Source of the DNA: JALEFZ01 sp964564415
GTDB lineage: Bacteria; Bacteroidota; Bacteroidia; J057
Reading direction: 5' to 3'
DNA length: 64,000 bases
NCBI GenBank assembly: GCA_964564415.1
Contig: CAZMAV010000005.1
Location: 1 to 64,000, forward strand
Shown here: positions 47,563 through 55,169 of the stretch, piece after piece
How the letters are laid out: each line of letters starts with the position of its first letter
How positions within the stretch are numbered: position 1 is the first letter of the stretch
Position numbers and translations under genes: made by a program
The notes under the pieces: model-generated
Database searches by the model: none
The model's input: the letters and a program-made list of their open reading frames with translations, nothing else
Told to the model about the DNA's origin: nothing

Positions 47563-48576
47563 TTACTTGAAAATTTCCCAATCTGTCAACCAGGCAGATT
47601 TGCGCTCCGAAATAAAAAACTCCAGGATGAGAAGAAGGAGGGCAAAGCCCAGAAACCATTGGAACTGATCCTGGAAATCGGTAAACACATGTTCTTCGTA
47701 TTCTTCCTTTTCCATCTGTGCCAATTCCGCCAAAAAGGCATTTACACTCAGGTTGAGGTATTTGCCTCCCCCGGTCTGGGCCACTTCTCGTAGCATGTCT
47801 TTGTTGAGCCGGGAAAGAACGATGGAACCGGACTGGTCCTCCTTGAAGCCCACCTGCCTGTTGCCCCTGTATTCAGGAATGGGTGCTCCCTTATCTGAAC
47901 CCATGCCCATCGTGTAGATGTTAAGGCCATTTTCTGCCGCCATTTTAGCAGTCTTGAGGGCGTCTCCTTCGTGGTTTTCTCCGTCAGAGATAATCAAAAG
48001 CACCCGCTTTTCATGTTTTCCCCTTTCAAAAGCTTCATGGGTCAGTTGAATGGCTTCCCCGACTGCCGTTCCCTGGGTGGCGGCCAGTTCGGTAGAAACC
48101 GTCCGCAAAATGGTTTTGGTAGCCAGGTAATCCGTCGTAACAGGTACCTGGAGGTAGGCATTTCCGGCAAAGAGAACCAGGCCTACCCGGTCTCCTGCCA
48201 GCCTATCGATCAGGTTGGAGACAAATTGACGGGCACGCAGCAGACGGTTGGGTTTTTCGTCTTCTGCCAGCATGGAGCGGGAAATGTCCAGGGCAATCAT
48301 CAGGTCTACCCCGCTGCGCTTGACTTTTTCCTTGGCTTCTCCCACCTGTGGATTGACCAGGGCAACAACCAGGAGGCTGTAGGCCAGCACGACCAGGGCA
48401 AACTTCCATTGATGCTTAGCCGAAGGCCGATCCGGTGTAAGCCTGACGATGAGGCTCTCCCTTCCCATGGCCTGAAGAGCCCTCCGTCTTCCACGCATGA
48501 ATAGCAGGAAGACCAAGGCCAGGGGTACCAGGCCTAGCAACAAATAAAATGCCTCGGGATGAGCGTATTGTATCAT
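47563..48576 (-). CDS. batB: BatB-like VWA-domain membrane protein
   Basis: A 337-residue protein. An N-terminal membrane segment (EAFYLLLGLVPLALVFLLF) and a second around residue 60 precede a von Willebrand A domain. That domain has a complete MIDAS metal site: DISRS (DxSxS) near residue 97, a Thr in ATQGTAVGEA, and Asp in IISDGENHEG. A final membrane segment (FQWFLGFALLLLILEFFI) and a short tail follow. This topology (two membrane segments, VWA in the periplasm, one last segment) is that of the BatA/BatB pair. It lies between batA and batC on the same strand. Confidence 0.88.
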   Translation of the reverse strand: MIQYAHPEAFYLLLGLVPLALVFLLFMRGRRRALQAMGRESLIVRLTPDRPSAKHQWKFALVVLAYSLLVVALVNPQVGEAKEKVKRSGVDLMIALDISRSMLAEDEKPNRLLRARQFVSNLIDRLAGDRVGLVLFAGNAYLQVPVTTDYLATKTILRTVSTELAATQGTAVGEAIQLTHEAFERGKHEKRVLLIISDGENHEGDALKTAKMAAENGLNIYTMGMGSDKGAPIPEYRGNRQVGFKEDQSGSIVLSRLNKDMLREVAQTGGGKYLNLSVNAFLAELAQMEKEEYEEHVFTDFQDQFQWFLGFALLLLILEFFISERKSAWLTDWEIFK

Positions 48577-48596
48577 GCTTTACTTCTGTCTTTCAT

Positions 48597-49604
48597 TTAG
48601 GGAATGGACCTTACCACTCCATACCTCAAGAGCCATTCCAACAATAGGATCAGGCCACCGATGATGAGAAACCCATAAAACTGCTCGGTTTTACGGGTGA
48701 TCCTCGTCACCTGAATCCTGGTTTTTTCCAGCCTGTCAATCTCTTCGTAGACCCTTTTTAGGGCCTGGTTGTCTTTCACATTGTAATATCGCCCCCCGGT
48801 TTCATTGGCGATCTGTTTGAGCAGTTCTTCATCCAGCTTTACTTCCTGCTGGACAATCTGGTAGTTGCCAAATGGGCCTTTGACCCGGTAGGGAGCCATT
48901 CCATTTTTTCCCACCCCAATGGTGTAGACCCTTATCCCGTATTGCTTGGCAGCCTCGGTGGCAGTCAGGGGATCGATAAATCCGCTGTTGTTGTCTCCGT
49001 CTGTGAGGAGGATGACCACCCTGCTTTTGGCATCGGAATCCTTCAAGCGGATGACAGCGGTAGATAGTCCCATGCCGATAGCGGTACCGGATTCGAGCAA
49101 ACCTTCGTCCACTTCCTCGAGCAATTGCATGATCATCTGATGATCGGTGGTCAAGGGACACTGGGTAAAACTTTCACTGGCAAAAACCACCAGGCCGATG
49201 CGGTCATTTTTTCTGTTTTGAATAAATTCAGTGGCGGTTTTTTTTGCCGCCCCCAGTCGGTCTGGACGAAAATCAAGGGCCTTCATGGAACCCGATATAT
49301 CCAGTGATATGACGATGTCTATGCCTTCGGTATTAACATTTTCCTCATTGAAGCTGGTCTGTGGGCGGGCCAGGGCAAAGATCAGAAAAATCAGTCCCAG
49401 CACCCGGAGGATGAAGAGATTTTGCTTTAACCTGCCCCGAAAGGCTTGCTGATGCTCCGCAAATCCCTCTGTAATGGGAAGCCTGAGGGTAGGGTAGCGC
49501 TTGCGCAAACGAAAAATTTGCCAGAAAATCATTCCCAAGGGAAAAACAAGCAGCCCCAGGACCCAGGGAGTTTCGAATTCGAGTTGTCGTAAAAAATCCA
49601 TCAT
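48597..49604 (-). CDS. batA: BatA-like VWA-domain membrane protein
   Basis: A 335-residue protein with the same plan as its neighbour: two N-terminal membrane segments, a VWA domain with an intact MIDAS (DISGS near residue 98, a GTAIGMG Thr and ILLTDGDNNSG Asp), then a C-terminal membrane segment (YGFLIIGGLILLLEWLL). The ATG of this gene overlaps the stop of the upstream gene by 4 bp, giving translational coupling. VWA domains with a MIDAS bind ligand proteins through a metal, so BatA and BatB probably form a receptor-like pair. Confidence 0.9.
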   Translation of the reverse strand: MMDFLRQLEFETPWVLGLLVFPLGMIFWQIFRLRKRYPTLRLPITEGFAEHQQAFRGRLKQNLFILRVLGLIFLIFALARPQTSFNEENVNTEGIDIVISLDISGSMKALDFRPDRLGAAKKTATEFIQNRKNDRIGLVVFASESFTQCPLTTDHQMIMQLLEEVDEGLLESGTAIGMGLSTAVIRLKDSDAKSRVVILLTDGDNNSGFIDPLTATEAAKQYGIRVYTIGVGKNGMAPYRVKGPFGNYQIVQQEVKLDEELLKQIANETGGRYYNVKDNQALKRVYEEIDRLEKTRIQVTRITRKTEQFYGFLIIGGLILLLEWLLRYGVVRSIP

Positions 49605-50599
49605 AGGGCCGCTTCCTCCTTTCCTTCTGCTTTCAGGCGTCGAGCTTCTTCCTCCCAGCGCGTGGTGAGCTGCTGACTTTCTTTGATAAATGAACGGGCA
49701 AATTCCATGGAATCGAGGTTTTCACCGGCAGTAGGTTGGGATTTGGCAAACTTGGCGAGATCTGCGCGGCGCAGCAGGGTGGATATTCCCTCGATAAAGT
49801 TGTCCCTGAGCCTCTCCTGCTTCAAATCCCGGACAATGTCATCTGAAATGGACTCCATGGCCGGAATCATGTACCGCTCTTCGATGTACTCCCGCAAAAT
49901 TTCTGTCAGTGCAGAATAATATTCCTTGACGTGGCCTTGTTGCCAGCGTTTTTGGGACTCTAGTTGTGAGAGGCGACGCATGGCGACTTCATCGGCGGGA
50001 ATCTGTGGTACCTGCCTGGGAATCAAATCCTCACCGCTTTTTCTCCTTCTGTAGTACCAAATACCTCCTCCGATCAGGACTAGAATTGCCAGGCTAATCA
50101 GAACCCAGGGCAACCATTCCTGCCAGGTGTAAGGGAGGGGCTGTATGTCTTTGAGGGGTTTTACCTCTGCGGTGCTGTCAAGTCGGGAAGTAGCAACATC
50201 TACAAAAGCCCCTTTGACCTGATAATTTCTTTCCCCTTCCTCCTCCAATCCCTTTATGGGAATAGGGGGAAGGGCCAGTCTTCCCTGGCCTATGGCCATA
50301 AGAAGGAAGGTCTGGCTACGCTTGAGCATGCTTCCTTCTTCACTGAGGGTGTCAATGCTTCCAGCTTCGAGTATTTCAAAGCCACCAAGGGAGTCTTTGA
50401 ACAGAGGCCAGACGATCATTTTGTCGGTGGGTTGGCTGATTTCCAGCCTTACCTTTTCCAGGTGGAGGTAGGTATTCAATTCGGGGTTTTTGCCTTCCTC
50501 TTCGACAACCCACCTGACCTCAACCTCTTGAGCGAGGATGGGAAACAGGGGAAAAAGAAAAACAAGCACAGAAAAACATCTATTTGCAATTGATCCCAT
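49601..50599 (-). CDS. BatA-associated membrane protein (DUF4381-like)
   Basis: A 332-residue protein with a signal peptide (ends ILA before Gln) and a periplasmic beta domain (residues about 25-150). One membrane segment follows (LPWVLISLAILVLIGGGIWYYRRRK near 165-190), then a cytoplasmic helical region with YIEERYMIPAMESISDDI and FARSFIKESQQL. This layout matches the protein encoded directly before batA in many Bacteroidota Bat operons. It is the first gene of the operon as seen here. MoxR and DUF58 genes, which normally precede it, are absent. Confidence 0.75.
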   Translation of the reverse strand: MGSIANRCFSVLVFLFPLFPILAQEVEVRWVVEEEGKNPELNTYLHLEKVRLEISQPTDKMIVWPLFKDSLGGFEILEAGSIDTLSEEGSMLKRSQTFLLMAIGQGRLALPPIPIKGLEEEGERNYQVKGAFVDVATSRLDSTAEVKPLKDIQPLPYTWQEWLPWVLISLAILVLIGGGIWYYRRRKSGEDLIPRQVPQIPADEVAMRRLSQLESQKRWQQGHVKEYYSALTEILREYIEERYMIPAMESISDDIVRDLKQERLRDNFIEGISTLLRRADLAKFAKSQPTAGENLDSMEFARSFIKESQQLTTRWEEEARRLKAEGKEEAAL

Positions 50600-50698
50600 A
50601 AGGGGGGCCTTCTTTGTCTTCTTTTTACACAGTCAAATATACCCTATTTGAAGCCTAAGATGTTGTTAAAGAAGTGTTAAAGTCTGAATAGAATCTCC

Positions 50699-51907
50699 CT
50701 AACGATAGCAAGGCGCCGAGAGGCAGTCCCGGGCCTGCTTTTTATAGAGGTCGTTGTCATTTGCTTCCAGCACCTTCTGGTAATACTTTTCTGCCATTCC
50801 CCTCAGTCCCAGCCTGTCATAACAATGGCCCAGGTAGAGGTAATCGGCCGGGATATACTCATAGGCTAGGATTTTACATAGTTCTGCCTGTCTGAGGCTT
50901 TTTCTGAATGCCTTTATGGCTCCTCCGAGGTCCTTTTCACCCAGAAGGAGGGCCTTGCCCTGGTAGTGATAGAGGCGTATCATTAGCTTGGAGGTGAGGG
51001 GAGATTCCGTAGAGGGGACATGACGATCAGCCGAGTTGGGCAGGCCTTCAAAGAGGCCGATAAGCTTTTCCAGATGTGGGAGGACCTTGTCATAGCGGCC
51101 ACCAAAGACGAGGGCACGCGCATATTCGGCAAAAAACCAGGTATTGGATGGATAGCGGGAGTGTAGGCTGTAGATATTGTCAATGGCTTTTTGGTAGTCC
51201 TTTTTCCAGAAGATATAGACATCGGTGAGGTAATAGGTGGATTCTACCTGTGTGAAGTTGGGGATGGCGGCAGATTTTTCCATTTCACGGAGGCCCACCT
51301 TGGCGCTTCCGTCGGGAAAAAGCTTCATCAAAGGTTTGAGATAGGGATGCTCTTGGGGATAGGCTTCAGCATAGTAGTGGTAAATGCCCGCACTGAAGTA
51401 GAATTCAGGGCTTTTCTTCGCATATTCCAGGCATTCTTTGACCAGGGGAAGGGCTTTTCGACCCTCATTGGCAGCCCTGACCCACTCGCGGCGCAGGGTA
51501 TGAAGACGGGTATGGAAGGCCCTGCACATGTACTCGAAAAAGGTATATTCAATGCTTAGGGATTCATTTTTCTTCAGGGCCTTGTTAAGTTCCAATGCCT
51601 TGTCCAGCTGTTTTCCGATGTAGGCATGATAGTAGGGAGTAGTGGAAATATAGCTTTGCCACCATCGGTTGGTCGCCATAAGGAAGTAAGGAGCCGGATG
51701 TTCAGCATAAGAAGATTGAAGAAGTTCAAGTCGGTCTTCGGCTTCTTCATGCCGCTGCTGATACATGAGGTCCATGGCCTCGGCAGCCTTGTTCCTGAAG
51801 TATTCGTCTTCGAAAACCTGTGCCCTGCAATGGGCGGCTCCAATAAGGATCCAAGCGAGGAGAATCAGGCTTTTTGAAAGAATTTTTGTATATTTATGAT
51901 GCAACAT
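50699..51907 (-). CDS. Exported TPR-like repeat protein
   Basis: A 402-residue protein. The signal peptide ends CRA before Gln. The rest is helical with several TPR-like repeats (EAMDLMYQQRHEEAEDRLELL at the start; YLGHCYDRLGLRGMAEKYYQ at the end) and aromatic-rich segments between. The family was not recognised. It may be periplasmic, on the same strand as the Bat operon but with a gap of 99 bp and no overlap. Two cysteines at the C-terminal end (DCLSAPCYR) could form a disulfide. It starts 48 bp from a divergent small membrane-protein gene. Confidence 0.72.
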   Translation of the reverse strand: MLHHKYTKILSKSLILLAWILIGAAHCRAQVFEDEYFRNKAAEAMDLMYQQRHEEAEDRLELLQSSYAEHPAPYFLMATNRWWQSYISTTPYYHAYIGKQLDKALELNKALKKNESLSIEYTFFEYMCRAFHTRLHTLRREWVRAANEGRKALPLVKECLEYAKKSPEFYFSAGIYHYYAEAYPQEHPYLKPLMKLFPDGSAKVGLREMEKSAAIPNFTQVESTYYLTDVYIFWKKDYQKAIDNIYSLHSRYPSNTWFFAEYARALVFGGRYDKVLPHLEKLIGLFEGLPNSADRHVPSTESPLTSKLMIRLYHYQGKALLLGEKDLGGAIKAFRKSLRQAELCKILAYEYIPADYLYLGHCYDRLGLRGMAEKYYQKVLEANDNDLYKKQARDCLSAPCYR

Positions 51908-51955
51908 TTTTTCTCCGTCTTCGAAAACAAGAATAGGAATTTAATACCTTAAATC

Positions 51956-52153
51956 ATGAAAAATCACTGGCTTTTTAGAACATACCTGAGGCTTCCCCTA
52001 TGGGGCAAAATCGCTGCCCCCCTGGTTTCCATTCTGCTTGTAATGTCCGTTTTCAAAATGGTCAAAGCAGCTCTTGGATTGGCTCTCCTCGGAGGTTTGG
52101 CTTATCTGGTCATCGCTGCTTTTAATCGCTACAACAAAAGCAAGGAAGTCTAG
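51956..52153 (+). CDS. Small membrane protein (65 aa)
   Basis: A 65-residue protein with a basic N-terminus (KNHWLFRTYLRLPLWGK), two hydrophobic segments (about 18-38 and 40-54) and a charged end (RYNKSKEV). It probably inserts in the inner membrane. It is divergent from the exported TPR gene (48 bp apart) and is followed by a strong terminator, so it is likely an independent one-gene transcript. The presence of its own terminator supports it being a real gene. Function unknown. Confidence 0.6.
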   Translation: MKNHWLFRTYLRLPLWGKIAAPLVSILLVMSVFKMVKAALGLALLGGLAYLVIAAFNRYNKSKEV

Positions 52154-52180
52154 GCTGAATTCGAATTCCCGATTAACATT

Positions 52181-52230
52181 ACACCGATAAGCCTTCAGAT
52201 GATTCTGAAGGCTTATCGGTGTATTTCTTT
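52181..52230 (+). terminator. Strong Rho-independent terminator hairpin
   Basis: A perfect 19-bp stem (ACACCGATAAGCCTTCAGA / TCTGAAGGCTTATCGGTGT) with loop TGAT, followed by ATTTCTTT. It lies between the small membrane-protein gene (plus) and the sigma-factor gene (minus), and probably stops the plus-strand transcript. Confidence 0.85.
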
Positions 52231-52375
52231 ACAGAGGTATTTTTTCAAGTGCTTGGGGCAAATAATAGGTGCCACACCTGATTTTTTTATGGGCTGTGGA
52301 GTTTGATAATTTGCAGGTAAAGTCTGGTTCTTGCCAGACAAGTGTAACGTGCAAAGATCAAGCTCAAAAAGCCGT

Positions 52376-52987
52376 TTACATCTGAGATCGAATATTTTTC
52401 AGCTCCTGGTTGAGCAACTCCCGGGCGCGAAACAACTGCGCCTTGACGGTACCCAGGGGAATCTGGAGTTCATTGGCGATCTCCTCGTAGGAAAACTCTT
52501 TGAAATAGCGCAATTCTACCAGAATGCGATACTTTTCGGGCAACTTCTCAATGGCCATGTGAAGGTAGCGGGAGCGCTGCTTTTTGAGCAACTCCTCATT
52601 GGGGTTGAGGTCCTCATCCTTCACATCTATGGTCATGTTGCTCCCGTCATCTCCCTCGATAGGTGCATCGATAGAGACGGTTTGCACCCTCCTTTTGCGA
52701 ATAAAGTCGATGGTATTATTGGTGGCTATCCTAAAAAGCCAGGTAGAAAAGGCATATTTGGAGTCGAATTTTTCGATAGAATTAAAAGCCTTTGCAAAGG
52801 CCTCCTGGGTCAAGTCCTCCGCATCATCTGCGTTCTTGACCATCTTGAGTAGCATGTAATAGACGGATTTCCGGTATTTCTTTAACAATGTCTCAAAGGC
52901 CTTGGACTCACCCTTCTTGGCAGAAGCGACAAGCTTACGGTCTTCGAGTGTATTTTTTGATGCTTTTCCAGAATTTACTTCCTCCAT
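52376..52987 (-). CDS. ECF-type RNA polymerase sigma factor
   Basis: A 203-residue sigma factor counted from MEEVNSGKASKN (52987); a longer reading frame upstream is inside the glycosyltransferase gene and should be ignored. Region 2 is YRKSVYYMLLKMVKNADDAE, LTQEAFAKAF, FSTWLFRIATNNTIDFIRK. Region 4 is LPEKYRILVELRYFKEFSYE, EIANELQIPLGTVKAQLFRA. No anti-sigma gene lies beside it. The start overlaps the stop of the glycosyltransferase by 13 bp, so it is co-transcribed with it and with the upstream glutaminyl cyclase. The acidic linker (EGDDGSNMTIDVKDEDLNPN) is longer than usual. Confidence 0.9.
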   Translation of the reverse strand: MEEVNSGKASKNTLEDRKLVASAKKGESKAFETLLKKYRKSVYYMLLKMVKNADDAEDLTQEAFAKAFNSIEKFDSKYAFSTWLFRIATNNTIDFIRKRRVQTVSIDAPIEGDDGSNMTIDVKDEDLNPNEELLKKQRSRYLHMAIEKLPEKYRILVELRYFKEFSYEEIANELQIPLGTVKAQLFRARELLNQELKNIRSQM

Positions 52988-54078
52988 GTAGGTTTTTTTA
53001 ATAGTCCTATGGGTACTACGAATAAATTGTATAGAAAAAAGAACAAATCCAAAGCCGGATACGTATACAGCAGGTCTTTGTCGCCGAATTGGCAGATTTG
53101 TCGAAAAACTAAGGCCCAACTTATGCCAATGCGGCCTGCCCACAGACTAAGTGTCAGCCAATTATTCTCTCCTTCGACCAGGGAAAGACCTATTCCCACA
53201 TAAGATAGTGCATGACTCAGGTGAAAAATTCCCAGTAGAGCCTTGCTCTTCAGGCTGTAATGCTGAGAAGCACTGACATGCCTGTTTTTTTGCCTGAACC
53301 AATCCAAAAAATTATCCTCAGCCTCGGAAAAAGTATGGCCTTTTTTATCTAAGACGACCCTAAGCTCATGAAATTGCCCATAGGCATTGACAAAGAGGTC
53401 GTCATCCCCAGAAAGGCTGTATTTGAAAGCGAGAAATCCTGCATTTTTTTCATATACCTCCCGCCGATACCCCATGTTCCTGCCCACTCCCATGTAGGGC
53501 AGCTTCCAGCCCGCCCAACCGATGTACTGAAAGGCAGCAAAGAAAGTCTCATACCTGATAAAACGATTGAGCCAGCCCTTTCGCCTTTGGTAACGACCGA
53601 TTCCCAAAATGATTTCTCCTCCCTCTGCAAAGGCTTTTCCCATCCTGCTTAGCCATTCTGGGGCCACCCAACAATCAGCGTCCGTAAAGATCAGGTATGG
53701 AAAGCGAGCTTCCTTTATTCCTCGATCCAGCGCATGCTTTTTGCCTGTCCAGGAAGGAGGAAGGTCATCGATGGATAGGTATCTAAATTGAAGGTAATCT
53801 TTGGTGAATTTCTTCGCGATGGCTAGGCTATCGTCTTCGCAGCGATCCAGCACCAGCAGCACTTCATAGGTCTGATAATTCTGTTCCAACAGGGTAGGAA
53901 GAAAGCGCAAAAGATTTTTGGCTTCGTTTCTTGCCGCAACGATGATCGAAATCGGCGGAAGCTCTTCCTCCTGCAGATATGACCCTCGTCGCCATTTTTC
54001 CCAACCTAAAGCAAGTAAGACTTGAATGGTCAGGTAGGTAACTCCCGTGATTAGAGAAATCTGCAGGGCCAGGCTCAC
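52975..54078 (-). CDS. Family 2 glycosyltransferase, membrane-bound
   Basis: A 367-residue GT2 enzyme. There is a single N-terminal membrane segment (QISLITGVTYLTIQVLLAL). The nucleotide-sugar-binding GT-A start is SIIVAARNEAKNLLRFLPTL. The metal site is in FTDADCWVAPEWL (a DxD-type motif), and the acceptor-region block is SLSGDDDLFVNAYGQF with FRQKNRHVSASQHYS. Two or three membrane segments lie near the end. It is likely involved in cell-surface polysaccharide or lipid glycosylation. The stop of the upstream cyclase is 2 bp before its ATG, and the sigma factor overlaps its end, so cyclase - GT2 - sigma form one unit. Confidence 0.85.
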   Translation of the reverse strand: MSLALQISLITGVTYLTIQVLLALGWEKWRRGSYLQEEELPPISIIVAARNEAKNLLRFLPTLLEQNYQTYEVLLVLDRCEDDSLAIAKKFTKDYLQFRYLSIDDLPPSWTGKKHALDRGIKEARFPYLIFTDADCWVAPEWLSRMGKAFAEGGEIILGIGRYQRRKGWLNRFIRYETFFAAFQYIGWAGWKLPYMGVGRNMGYRREVYEKNAGFLAFKYSLSGDDDLFVNAYGQFHELRVVLDKKGHTFSEAEDNFLDWFRQKNRHVSASQHYSLKSKALLGIFHLSHALSYVGIGLSLVEGENNWLTLSLWAGRIGISWALVFRQICQFGDKDLLYTYPALDLFFFLYNLFVVPIGLLKKPTWRK

Positions 54079-54080
54079 GC

Positions 54081-55067
54081 TTATGGTTCGTTGTAAAGGA
54101 CAGTCAGCAGGGCCTGCCCCACGGCTTTGAGGCTTTCCTTGGAAATGATGTCCATGTCATCATCGTGGGTATGCCATTGACCAAAAAAGGCCACTCCCGG
54201 TTGATTGTCGATGATGTCGATCATCGGAATTTTGGCGATTTGATTGATATAAAGGTGATCGTCAATGATGCCTTCCGTCTTGAGGGGAGAGAAATACCTG
54301 CCATAGCCGATTTTACTGGCAGTATTCCAGACGCGGTTAACCACCCTGGGTGCATAGGTAATGGATTGGCCTTCCTGGGTAAAACGAGCATTTTCTCCCC
54401 CTACCATGTCCAGGTTGATGCCATAAAGGGGGGAATAGTTGGCCTTATGAGGATTTCTGGCCCAGTATTGTGAACCCAGACAATAGGAGTCTCTCACCTC
54501 CGAACTGCCATAATCCTCTGCATCCCACAGAAATATATCCACTCCAAGGTCAAAGCTGCTGTCCTGACCGATAATTCGGGCTACTTCGAGTAGGACAGCC
54601 ACTCCGCTTCCTCCATCATTGGCTCCCGGAATGGGTTCGTCATGCCTGGATTCATCCTCGTCTTCGTCTGCAAAGGGGCGGGTATCCCAATGGGCCGACA
54701 GCATGATGCGCCGGGCCCGCTCAGGGTTGAAAGAAGCAATGATGTTTTGCATGTTCAGGGCTGTACCGTCAAAGGCCTGGACGACAGCTCCCTGTGCTTG
54801 TACTTCACCGCCAAACTGTTCTAGTTTGCCGATCAGCCATCGGGCACATTCCACATGGCTGGAAGTATTGGGCACCCGAGGACCAAAACTCACCTGTTTT
54901 TCGATAAAAGCATAGGCAGAATCGGAGGAAAAGTCCGGCACCGGAATGTCCTCACTGACCAACTCATTGGTATCGACCTTAGCCTTTCCATTGGTTTCCT
55001 TCTTTTCCTGTTCACAGGCAGAAAATAGAAATAAGGCAGCGCAGAGGTAGAACAGCAAATGTTTCAT
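54081..55067 (-). CDS. Glutaminyl-peptide cyclotransferase lipoprotein (M28 fold)
   Basis: A 328-residue lipoprotein (lipobox FSAC at about residue 18). The M28-type catalytic core is SAHWDTRPFA (His, Asp), GANDGGSGVAVLLE (bridging Asp), LWDAEDYGSS (Glu-Asp pair), INLDMVGG (Asp) and GQWHTHDDDMD (His). The W-H-T-H and E-D rather than E-E at the catalytic position fit the glutaminyl-cyclase branch better than the aminopeptidase branch. This enzyme turns N-terminal Gln into pyroglutamate. Almost every exported protein in this window leaves Gln at +1, so a substrate pool is present. First gene of an operon with a GT2 and an ECF sigma factor. Confidence 0.85.
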   Translation of the reverse strand: MKHLLFYLCAALFLFSACEQEKKETNGKAKVDTNELVSEDIPVPDFSSDSAYAFIEKQVSFGPRVPNTSSHVECARWLIGKLEQFGGEVQAQGAVVQAFDGTALNMQNIIASFNPERARRIMLSAHWDTRPFADEDEDESRHDEPIPGANDGGSGVAVLLEVARIIGQDSSFDLGVDIFLWDAEDYGSSEVRDSYCLGSQYWARNPHKANYSPLYGINLDMVGGENARFTQEGQSITYAPRVVNRVWNTASKIGYGRYFSPLKTEGIIDDHLYINQIAKIPMIDIIDNQPGVAFFGQWHTHDDDMDIISKESLKAVGQALLTVLYNEP

Positions 55068-55169
55068 ACTTGCAAATTATGCAAGCCAGGGCACTTATGG
55101 AAACAAGCTTTGAAAAAAGCTATTTGACAGCTTGCGTGGATAAGAATGTACACCTGATTTTACTAGTTT

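Noticed and set aside
52331..52852. 173-codon plus-strand ORF opposite the sigma factor
   Set aside because: Antisense of the ECF sigma-factor gene, whose region 2 and region 4 are unmistakable on the minus strand.
54165..54473. Plus-strand ORFs opposite the glutaminyl cyclase
   Set aside because: Shadows of the minus-strand gene; no signal peptide or domain, and the minus gene has all metal ligands.
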